From Gavia stellata (lineage: Eukaryota; Chordata; Aves; Gaviiformes; Gaviidae): a stretch of DNA of 64,000 bases. Positions within the stretch are counted from its first letter, which is position 1. Each line of letters begins with the position of its first letter. Below are positions 49,101 through 57,834 of the stretch, one piece after another. Location of the stretch: assembly GCF_030936135.1 (NCBI RefSeq), contig NC_082600.1:4898001-4962000 (forward strand), read 5' to 3'. Under the pieces are notes generated by a model. It had not been told where the DNA came from. It made no database searches and worked only from the letters and a program-made list of their open reading frames with translations. Both the position numbers and the translations under genes were made by a program.

Positions 49101-50813
49101 CCGTGCAGCAGGACTAAAGGAAGAGGGGAAGAGGATGGCCACTGCAGCCCAGAGCCTATTCCCAGATGTATACCTGAAAACCTGGTTTGGTCAGAACAGC
49201 AAAACAAATATCAAGGCAGAAACACTGTTCCTGGGGGAAGCCAGGACACGACTTTGGCACAGGAGTATTAATTGGACATGAGTAAGTTAAGGGTGGAAGT
49301 TACACACTATCTGATTTCAGAAGAGCCAACAGTTGAGAAGTGAAAAAGAAACTAAACACAAAATCCAACCTTTAAGTTGAAGCACAGTGCACTTAGGAAA
49401 AGGACTCTGACATGTTAAGCAGAAGCTCCCTGGTGCCAACCATCAGCACAGTTCAGCCTTTTCATTCAGCTGCAACACCCCGATGCGGTTCTGGGGCACT
49501 CAATACACCAGTGCTGTACTCAGGAGAGCAGAACACACTCAGCTCCTTTCTGATTCACATTCAAAGGTCCTTGCTGACAGTGTTTGCATCACTTATGCAC
49601 TAACAGGAACTTGCCTTTCACTGTAAGGGGGAATTCCCCAGCTTCTCAAGCCCTTTTTTACTGTTTGTACTGGGTACAGTCCTTAGTGGAAGGGCTGAGA
49701 AGAGGAAAATTCATGTAGAAAATTAAGTTTTCAAGCAGGATTGACCCTGCACTGAAACCAAGAGACAGCTTTGGAGTTGCTGGTGATGAGGAGCACAAAT
49801 CCCACCCAGTTCCCCTCCTCCTGCCCTCAGGGAGGGCCTGTGGCCAGCAAGCAGATAAGACAGTCGCCTGGGGCAGGGATGTGAACCTGGGGTACATCTG
49901 TATGCCTGCATTCACTGCAGGGACCCTGAGATGGGGCTGGGGTCTCCCCATCCGCCTCCTTTCTCCTTGCCTTGCTTCCTCAAGTTTCATTCCCACCTTT
50001 GAAAAAAACTCACCTGATAAAAGCATCAGCAGAATGGGACCCTTGAGAAAAATCGAGCCACCCATGTCTGCTAATACACACAAGTGTTCCTACCCACTGC
50101 TGGAGACAGTCCAGCTCAGCCAGGAGAAGGTACAGTCAACAAGTGCCAGAGCTTGAAAGTTTGCCTCAGAAAAGGGAAAGGAAAAGCACTCGCTGCACTC
50201 ACCGAAACCAGAAGCACAGAAGTTTATGACAGACAGAACGTGAACTTTACCGGCATGGAGTTTAAAAAAATAAACTGGGGGTGACAGAGTCCCCAAGGTA
50301 CAGGTGTTCCCAGCACACACTGCTGATGACTTACTGACAAGGAGCACCGGATGGACAGCACGGCGATGGGGCAGTGGCAAAGCCCGTTTTAGGAGCTAAG
50401 GTGGGAAGCCGGCACCACGGCTGCTGTCAAAGCAGCAGGCTCCAGCCCCGCCCGGAGCCCTCCCCGGGGTGACACCCGCCCGCCCCGGGGAAGCGCTCCC
50501 TACCCGAGATGGTCTCCTGGTAGCCCTTGGTGAAGAACTGCATGGCGGTGGCCGCCCTCCAGGGCGTCTTCAGCAGCCCCTGCCGCTCGGGGTCCTCGCC
50601 CAGCGAGCGCAGGATGGTGGTGTAGGCGGCGGCCAGGCTGGGCAGGCTCAGCTCGTTGTCCTCCTCGCTGCGGGGCCGCTCGTCCCGCCAGCCGTCCCCG
50701 CTGCCGCCGCCGGGGGGGACGCGCGGCTTCTCGGCGCCCGCCGACGGGGAGGCGGAGGGCGGCGGCGGCCTCTCCTGCCGCGCATACCCGTTACAGCTCC
50801 GCGCCGCCTCCAT
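31062..50813 (-). CDS. GCH1: GTP cyclohydrolase 1, complete, six spliced exons
   Basis: GTP cyclohydrolase 1 (EC 3.5.4.16) converts GTP to 7,8-dihydroneopterin triphosphate, the first and rate-limiting step of tetrahydrobiopterin synthesis; the enzyme is a cytosolic homodecamer. Exons on the minus strand are 50813-50504, 38402-38293, 36029-35974, 32888-32857, 31859-31775 and 31188-31062. All borders are GT/AG, and the 720 bases give 239 codons plus TGA. Human GCH1 has 250 residues, and the 11-residue difference lies in the variable Pro/Gly-rich N-terminus. Zinc ligands fit: Cys130 and His133 in [11 protein letters not shown] (human Cys141, His144) and Cys201 in [10 protein letters not shown] (human Cys212). 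The start ATG at 50813 is the first ATG after the predicted cap site. The C-terminus [11 protein letters not shown] matches the family, so I expect a working enzyme. Confidence 0.97.
31189..31774 (-). other. GCH1: GCH1 intron 5
   Basis: A 586-base intron from GTAAGT to TTCTAG. One open frame of about 80 codons crosses it, but it resembles nothing I know. Confidence 0.88.
31775..31859 (-). CDS. GCH1: GCH1 exon 5
   Basis: The 85-base exon encodes [20 protein letters not shown], then GVGVVIEA and two bases of Thr. Acceptor TTTCAG, donor GTAAGT. This is part of the catalytic core. Confidence 0.96.
31860..32856 (-). other. GCH1: GCH1 intron 4
   Basis: A 997-base AT-rich intron. I see no repeat or coding signal. 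Confidence 0.88.
32857..32888 (-). CDS. GCH1: GCH1 exon 4 (32-base micro-exon)
   Basis: Only 32 bases long, it encodes the end of Arg, then [10 protein letters not shown] and one base of Val. The sequence TTTAG before it and GTAAAC after it are good splice sites. The same tiny exon is known in mammalian GCH1. Confidence 0.95.
32889..35973 (-). other. GCH1: GCH1 intron 3
   Basis: A 3.1 kb AT-rich intron. No exon, RNA gene or recognisable mobile element is seen. Confidence 0.87.
35974..36029 (-). CDS. GCH1: GCH1 exon 3
   Basis: The 56-base exon encodes [18 protein letters not shown] plus two bases of an arginine codon. Acceptor TAG, donor GTAAGT. Confidence 0.96.
36030..38292 (-). other. GCH1: GCH1 intron 2
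   Basis: A 2.3 kb AT-rich intron without recognisable elements. Confidence 0.87.
38293..38402 (-). CDS. GCH1: GCH1 exon 2 (zinc-binding Cys/His motif)
   Basis: The exon is 110 bases and encodes [20 protein letters not shown], then [17 protein letters not shown], between a CAG acceptor and GTAACT. It carries two of the three zinc ligands. Confidence 0.96.
40400..40432. repeat. TA/TG microsatellite
   Basis: An alternating TATATATATATATATGTATG run continues into TGTATACATATA. It lies in GCH1 intron 1. Confidence 0.9.
41943..42193 (+). mobile_element. CR1 3' end, very short copy in GCH1 intron 1
   Basis: AGGACAAGAGGAAATGGCCT begins the match. It continues through the last ORF2 codons and the CR1 3'UTR, and ends at the octamer tail GTGATTCTGTGAT. 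Small deletions disrupt the frame. The copy is antisense to GCH1. Confidence 0.92.
50504..50813 (-). CDS. GCH1: GCH1 exon 1 (start codon, N-terminal region)
   Basis: The exon starts [20 protein letters not shown], passes through a Gly/Pro-rich stretch, then enters the conserved part at [19 protein letters not shown] and ends YQETIS plus one base before GTAGGG. It has 310 bases inside a CpG island. Base -3 of the start is C and +4 is G, so the Kozak context is moderate. Confidence 0.95.
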
Positions 50814-50930
50814 GGGCGCCGGCAGGGCCCGGCCGGCCCGTCGCCGCGCGGGCAGCGCGCTGTGGCGGAGCCCGTCGCCCTCAGCGCCCCCGCCCGCCCC
50901 GGCCCTCAGCCCGCCGCTGCCTCAGCGCTC
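50814..50930 (-). other. GCH1: GCH1 5' untranslated region (predicted)
   Basis: If transcription starts about 25-30 bases downstream of the TATA box, the 5'UTR is near 117 bases. It is very GC-rich and has no upstream ATG. The cap site is inferred. Confidence 0.55.
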
Positions 50931-50954
50931 CCGCCCGCCGCCTCAGCCGCCCGC

Positions 50955-50960
50955 TTTATA
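50955..50960 (-). promoter_or_regulatory. GCH1: GCH1 TATA box
   Basis: The minus strand reads GGCGGTATAAAGCGGGCGG about 145 bases before the start codon. A TATA box is known in mammalian GCH1 promoters. Confidence 0.75.
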
Positions 50961-50977
50961 CCGCCCGCGCCGCTGCC

Positions 50978-50982
50978 ATTGG
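50978..50982 (-). promoter_or_regulatory. GCH1: GCH1 CCAAT box
   Basis: GGCCAATGGCAG on the minus strand lies 17 bases upstream of the TATA box. It matches the NF-Y core. Confidence 0.7.
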
Positions 50983-50994
50983 CCGCCGAAGCCG

Positions 50995-51002
50995 CGACGT
51001 CA
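50995..51002 (-). promoter_or_regulatory. GCH1: GCH1 cAMP-response-element-like site TGACGTCG
   Basis: TGACGTCG on the minus strand differs from the full palindrome TGACGTCA at the last base. It sits 12 bases upstream of the CCAAT box. A paired CRE and CCAAT box is known to drive cAMP response in the rodent GCH1 promoter; use in this genome is inferred. Confidence 0.65.
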
Positions 51003-51250
51003 CCCGCGGTGTCATGAGCCGGCCGGTCTCAGCCCGCCGCGGCGGGGGCCGCTGGGCAGCCCCGGGGACCGGCGGGGATCCCCCGGGCGGGGCCCGCCGG
51101 CTGAGGCGCTGGGCTGGGAGTACGGGGGGGTCAGCCCCCGAGCCGCTGTACGGGAGCCCCCTGCCATCGCTCCAACGCGGGGAACGCCCGTGGGGAGCTC
51201 GGGGCGAGCGGCAGGGCTGCCCCGGCAGAGGACGGATGGGGAGGGCCCCG

Positions 51251-53964
51251 CTGGGGTGCGGGTCCTTGCCCTGGGCAGCAGCTCCCCACATCGTCCTCCA
51301 TCTTCTCTTCACCCTCTCAGAGTTGGAGATCTGCTCCTTTTCCTGCCAAGGTGGTGCCAGTGCATCCCCCTCAGCGGCTCCCCGGTGCTGCTGGAACGCC
51401 ATCATAACCGTTCTGGGGCGCTTTGAGTCACCGGCGGCGGGATGCGTCCGCCAGAAATATCCCGGCGGTGGGTTCACCCTCCTTCGTGACAATCCCTACC
51501 ACTTCGTCATGGCTGGGGTTCCGTCCCTTCAAACCTATGAGCTCTGCAGACACCTTCCAGCCGCACGGCTCACGTGCCCCGATATTTCCATGTTCCCACC
51601 TGCGGCTCTGGAAACGCGCCGTCTCTGATGATTGAGACCAAATGTTTTGGGGTCTCCGTGGGGATCTGACTGGGATGTCACCCCTGCCCGCGGCTTGAGC
51701 ATCCTGCATCCTCCAGGCACTTTTGGGGCAAATGTGGGAGACAGCGCAGCTTGTCTTTGCCAACGGCAGCCGTCAGGACTTTCTGCCCCGGCCCCACGTA
51801 GGGTTCAAACGTTGTCGAACAAATAAATGCCGGGGCGAGTGGTTTGGAAGGGAGGTCCCCTCCGGCTGAAGCTATTCTGGGATTTTATGAGAGAGAAACT
51901 GAGTCTCAAGGTTCAGCCGAGCATAGGCTGTGCGCTTTCTCGCCCGCCGCCCCAAGCGCAAGCTGGGTAACTAAAATTTTCTGGTTTGTCATCAAAATAA
52001 ATGGCCGGGATGCTCAGGGACACAGCAAAGCCCTCTCTTTTCACACGCGATCTGTCCCAAAGGCAGCCAGGGCAAATTCTTCCCCCTTGTGCCTAGGAAA
52101 TGGTAAATTGCCTGGGAGATAAGGAGCTGTCGGAGGGATGGGGCGCAGAGCATGACTCACTGGCTTTCCTCCGTCTCCGCCTGACACAAGAGCTACATTT
52201 AACCAAGACAAGCGAAAAAAAAGGGAAAAAAAAACCCCAACCAAACCCCGGCGGCAGTAACGCGCTCCACATTTATCATTCGGTTTCCGATCACAGCTTT
52301 TACCAGAAGAAAGCCAGGATGACTCAGGTGAAATCAAGGGGCCGACGCTGGCCTGCAGCCAGCCAGGCTTTAGTGCGGTTTTATTGCCCCGGGCTCCCAT
52401 CAGGAACAGAAACTGCTGTAGCGAAGGATTTGAAGGCCTGAACTCCATCCCCGCTCCTCCCCAGACACCCACCGAGGTGCAGCTGGGTACCTCGCATCAT
52501 TTCGCAACCCTCTGAGGACGTCTGTCCAAATCCTCCGTGTAAGCTAGAGGGGTTCCCATACTAGAAATGTGCAAAAAAAGTTCGTGAGACTCGGCAGAAC
52601 GACTAGCGCTTTCATTTGGATCCGGACCAAGCTGACACGGTTCAAAGGGTTGGGTGGCATTTCTTAGGAGCTACAAACTACTGAGACCTAATCATCCATA
52701 TGAGAAAGGGATTAGTAAAGGGCATCTAAATATCTTGGCACTCCCTGGTCTTTGCTACCTTTATTCTCTTGGAAAAGCAGATAAGCTCCCTCCGGAGTCA
52801 CCCTGGACTTTATAATGGTCTGAACTCAGCAGCTGTGGGAGTGGGTTGTAATTTTTTTTCTATTTATGGGGGGAGAAGGGCAGTTGCCAGTTTATTTGAT
52901 AGCGCAAGCACTGCATGGATGCGCAGAAAACCGCTTTTTCTGGGTGTGTTTGAGCAGAGGGTGCACATGCGGGAGCACATGCGGGCAGTTCTACTGACAG
53001 CATTTGCAAATGTGGAATTATTAGGTTTTGGTAATTTAGATATGTGTCAGGATGTGTTATGACACAGCCCGATTTCCAGAGATGGCAAAGTCCTCTCCCT
53101 CTGCAACACAAATCCACATCAGCTGGGTAAGCAGAAGCACTAATGCTTGGCCTTTTTTTTTTTTAAAGTGTCTTATGATAACTTTTTTTTGATGGCTCCT
53201 TATTAATTACGCTCTCATTTAACCTTCCCAAGAAATTATTCTTTGCTATTTCTGAATATATCCAAAAAAAGTGAAACACAGGCTATAAAACAGAAGAGTA
53301 GCAGACGGTACCGTGCAAAGTTGTTAAAAGATTCTCTGAATTTCCTAGAGGGAATCTGCCCTGTTTCTCTTCCCTGCACTCGCTCAGAGCTTGGGGGTTA
53401 TTTTCGCTGTTCAAAGATTGAAGAGAGATTCTTAAAAAGCAACTAAACAGGGAGTGCAAAAAGCCCTGAGGCTGTAACTTGAATTGTTTGCAAGTCTAGA
53501 ATAAGGTCTAGAGCAGGTGAAAGCCCAGCGCACCCGCTGGAGGGTCCCCGGGGGGTCCCTGCGAGAGCCAGGGGACCCTGCTGGGTGCCAAGGTGGGGGC
53601 ACGCAGGTGCGTGGTCCTTGGTAAAGCCCATTTGAGAGGCCTCTCTCACCTTTGAAAGTAGGGAAAATACAAGATAGGGAGAGGACGGAGTGGGTTTGTA
53701 TTCAGGCTCCAGCTCCTTGACCCGTTTTAGTCAGTCGAGCTTCCTCGTGGTTTCGGTGGCATTGAGTGGCCGAGATGCTCCTCAGGGTTTGAAAAGCGGG
53801 CTCTCAAAAGAAACCTCTCTGCACCAAGCTGGCTAAGGATGAAGAGACCCTGGGCAGCCTTCACTGGGTCAGATGAAGCCATCTAAAAGGTATTTCAAGG
53901 GCAATTTCTGCGCTGACAGCTGCTAAAAGGCTGAGATAAATCATGCACAAAAGACACCTATTTT
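51251..53964. other. Intergenic upstream of GCH1
   Basis: No gene is supported. Two TGACTCA (AP-1-like) sites occur at 52153-52159 and 52320-52326. The rest is mixed composition with no recognised repeat. Confidence 0.6.
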
Positions 53965-54248
53965 TCCCAAGTGACTAGCAACAGGACAAGAGGAAATGGC
54001 CTCAAGATGCACCAGGGGAGGTTTAGACTGGATATTAGGAAAAATTTCTTTACTGAGAGAGTGGTGAAAAACTGGAATAAGCTGCCCAGGGAAGTGGTGG
54101 AGTCACCATCACTGGAGGTGTTCAAGGAATGTGTGGACGTGGCACTGCGGGACATGGTTTAGTGGGCATGGTGGGGTTGGGTTGGTGCTTGGACTTGATG
54201 ATCTTACAGATCTTTTCCAACCTTAATGATTCTGTGATTCTGTGATTC
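53965..54248 (+). mobile_element. CR1 3' end, short copy
   Basis: The copy starts at CCCAAGTGACTAGCAACAGG, keeps an open frame ([36 protein letters not shown]) to a stop near 54160, then the CR1 3'UTR. It ends with about two and a half octamers, GATTCTGTGATTCTGTGATTC. Confidence 0.93.
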
Positions 54249-57140
54249 CTATGTTGACTATAAAGTGGGAGCATTTGGGACTGGGCTCAGAGCTTAAAGT
54301 TAGAGATGATGAATTCCACCTTCTCAAACCATCTGCATCGAGCCAGCATATCATTAACAGCTCAAGCAGGAAAAGAGCAATGCACATCGATCCTGCTATT
54401 AACATCAAGCCAGAACATGACCCGAACGTGATCCTTAAATAATAGCTGAGCCCACAGCAGCAATGGATGGCAGTGTTGCAGCCTACTGACATCGTTCCCA
54501 TGCCCTGGAAATACAGCTTGGGATTTATCAGCCCCTGGAATCACAGCGCGTCAGTTTAAAGAGTGAATCACGAGCAATTTAATTCTATTACCCGGAATAA
54601 CAAGCAAAATTGATTACAGGCTCCTAAAATACTATCTCTTACAGGGGGATTTGTTGCTCTGTAAGGACAGAGGATCCGCAAGGTCTGAGGGGTCTTCTTC
54701 AGATGTGATCTGCATTTTAACTTCCCTGGTGAGGACTCACATTTTAGAGCTGAAACTGGAAATGAAAAAGGCAGTTTTGCCCTGCCACAGCTTTCCCTTC
54801 ACGCCTTCACAAAGCAAGGACACAGGATCTCACACCGATGGACTCCTCCAGCCTTTGCTCCCTGAAATTTGGAAAACTTCGGAGGGATGGCCTGGGCAGA
54901 CTGCAGGAGGTAAATTCATATTTATGCTTTGAAGACGGTGACAACAGCCGTATAACACAAGTCTCCAGGCTCCCATGGACCTGTACCCTGTTTCCGACAG
55001 GAGCTGTCTGACATCGGCCAGGGCGATCTCTAGGTCCCTCCAGCACATTCCTAAACCAAGGGTGGCTTTTGATTCACGTGCCGGGCAGATGGGAAGAGCA
55101 GCTGTGTCCCTGCATCGCTCCCCTCGGTTGCTTCTCACCGTTATTACCCCTGAGATCGATAATGCGATTTGTAGACTGGACTGTTCCCTGGCAACACGCG
55201 GCTTGAAACTATTCCTGCAAATTTCCTCTGCCATTCCTGTCCAGTTGAGACGAGCATCAAGTGGCTCTTTTCGCAGCCCGGGTAGGTATTCGTGTTTTGC
55301 CTGCCTTTTAGTAAATGAATTACTATTGCATTTATACTGCAGCACATCAGCCGGGAGGAGAGAGAAGAAGCCAGGTCTGCTGTTCTACATCAAAAAACTC
55401 TACTGCATGAGACACCCGACCTTCTCATAGGCAATTCTCGCGGCTGTTGTCTTCTCCTTGGACTAGCTAGCCAGGACCACCAAGTTGAGTCACTCCATGA
55501 CTAACACAGTTATGTTCTTTGGAAAGAAGTTGAGGTGTATTTCATAGCCAGAAGATGTTTTGTCCAAACACAGGGTCTCCGTTCCCCAGCTCCACCCCAA
55601 CCATCCAAGCTGGTTGAGTTTTCTTGACCTTCCCACCCCAAAACTGTTCCCTGTTGATATCGACTTTCTTTTACTGCCTACAAGGTAAGAAACTCTCCTG
55701 GCTGGAGTAACCGAGCTGCCCCGGCTGTGTGCACCGTCGGAGGCTGGTGACAACTGCAAAGGCCGGGGACAGAGCACTACATCCAAGAAGGTAACTTACA
55801 CCGGCTTCGTAAAGCAAATCTTCGTTTGAGTCTGATGGCATTGCTCACTCCTGCAGCAACAAAGGGAGAGGGAGAAGTTATAACCGTCAGTTATTCATTT
55901 TCTAATCAGGGAATGCAATGCCAAACAAGCCACGGGAACTTCACCTTAGGTGGATCCAAATCCTCAGTGAGGGACACAGCAGAATCCCTGGAGAACCAAC
56001 CTGGTGGGTCCCTAACCAACACCAGCAGAGCTAACCCAAGGATGGATCAGGTTTGCCACATCCCCAGAAGCCAAGAGGAGACATTTTCCTTCCCTAAAGG
56101 AGATGAGTATCTTAACTGGAATTGCATTGCCACGAAGTATTTGCTATCACACTGCAGTACCAAATACTTGTGATAAACATGTCAAATATTGTGCTGCAAA
56201 TAGATAGACTTTCTAATTTGAACCACTACCTACTCTGAAAACAACAACAAAAATCAGGTAAAACTCCCAGTATGAAAGGCAGCAATCAACTTTACACCAT
56301 TTACTTGAAAACAGCTACCGCTCTGTGCTGTGTACCACATTTTGCCAGAGGCTGCTTGTTGCCGTAATTTAAAGCACAGTGAAAGAAAACTCTCCAAATC
56401 CAAAATAACACACGTTGACACAGATCCATGGCATACAAAGGGCAGAGATATTTTTTGGTGTCAGGATCTGGCATTGCAGGCCATTAAAAAAAAAAAGTAA
56501 GAGTAGGGTATGCAAAATATTATTTCAGTGTTGTTGTTGCAGCCCAGCTGCAGCATCACCTGCCTGTTGGCTGCTCGCCCGCAGGTCTGAGCCTGGCAGG
56601 GAGGGACAGGCAACAGTAAGCAGCTCAGGCAGAAAACAAAATGTTGTGGGAAGAGTACTTTCCTTCCCCGCTGAACCTGTTAGCCTCCTCCTTAGCTCGT
56701 GCCTGGTACAGCAACACGATGCTCCAAAGGCGAACGAGGCTTTTTTCTTGGTTTTATCGGCTGGGTGGTGTTGCAGTGTTGTTCTCTTTCGTAGCCAAAT
56801 TATATTATGGAGCAAGTGCTGGGAAAGGCAAAGAAAATATTCCTTAGGAGGTGAGCGGATATTTTATTTACTTATAGTATAAATGTTCTTTCTCTGAATA
56901 AACACTGAGCTTCCTGCAGAGCCGGCACTCCCTCTGAAGTCCACGGGTTAGCAATGCTCCAACACACCTAGTAGGTAATTTATAGATGTTTTTATAAGGT
57001 AAAGGTCTTGAAACGCGCTGTCGGCTGCAGAACAAGGGAGGTGGGTGTTTGCTGCTTTGGATTATATCCCCCCTGAAAAGCTGACAGACTCTACCCATCA
57101 TTCTGGGACTAATTTTGTTGGGTTTTAGTAGCTGCATCTT
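54249..57140. other. Intergenic between CR1 copies
   Basis: No gene, RNA or repeat is recognised. Open frames here have no family features. Confidence 0.55.
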
Positions 57141-57834
57141 TCCAGCAAGGAAAGTTGCCCTGCAGAAAAAGACCTGGGGGTGTTGGTTGACAGCCAGCTG
57201 ATATGAGCCGGCAGTGTGCCCAGGTGGCCAAGAAGGCCAACGGCATCCTGGCCTGTATCAGAAATGGTGTGCCCAGCAGGAGCAGGGAGGGGATCGTGCC
57301 CCTGTACTCGGCGCTGGTGAGGCTGCACCTCGAATGCTGTGTTCAGTTTTGGGCCCCTCACTACGAGAAGGACATGGAGGTGCTGGAGCGTGTTCAGAGA
57401 AGGGCGACGGAGCTGGTGAGGGGTCTGGAGCACAAGTCTGATGAGGAGCGGCTGAGGGAGCTGGGGTTGTTCAGTCTGGAGAAGAGGAGGCTGAGGGGAG
57501 ACCTCATCGCTCTCTACAACTGCCTGAAAGGGGGTTGTGGTGAGGTGGGTGTTGGCGTCTTCTCCCAAGTGACAAGTGATAGGACAAGAGGAAATGGCCT
57601 CAAGTTGCACCAGGGGAGGTTCAGGCTGGATATTAGGAAAAATGTCTTTACTGAGAGAGTGGTGAAACACTGGAATAAGCTACCCAGGGAGGTGGGAGTC
57701 ACCATCCCTGGAGATGTTCAAGGAACGTGTGGACGAGGCATTGCAGGACATGGTTTAATGGGCATGGTGGGGTTGGGTTGGTGGTTGGACTTGATGATCT
57801 TACAGGTCTTTTCCAACCTTAGTGATTCTGTGAT
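57141..57834 (+). mobile_element. CR1 3' end, longest and best-kept copy
   Basis: The copy begins in ORF2 near LQKKTWG. After an early frame break it is open from 57203 for about 170 codons: [79 protein letters not shown] missing base or bases near 57692 (GGAGGTGGGAGTC, where the sister copies have GGTGGTGGAGTC) shifts the frame, so the reading runs on to 57958. The tail GATTCTGTGATC ends it. It is 5'-truncated and inactive. Confidence 0.93.

Larger units (their letters stand above)
38403..50503 (-). other. GCH1: GCH1 intron 1, 12.1 kb
   Basis: This long first intron runs from the CpG-island donor GTAGGG to the acceptor CAG before exon 2. It holds a TA/TG microsatellite (40400-40432) and a CR1 tail (41943-42193). 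An unexplained, more GC-rich patch lies at 43160-43640. The rest is AT-rich and shows no coding signal. Confidence 0.85.
50450..51250. other. GCH1: CpG island at the GCH1 promoter and first exon
   Basis: CG dinucleotides are dense from about 50450 to 51250, in clear contrast to the AT-rich intron on one side. The island covers exon 1, the 5'UTR and the core promoter. Confidence 0.85.

Noticed and set aside
50469-51628. Long plus-strand frames opposite GCH1 exon 1 and its promoter (possible divergent gene)
   Set aside because: They are complements of the exon and CpG island with Ala/Pro/Arg-rich translation. I see no splice pattern or homology; a noncoding divergent transcript cannot be excluded.
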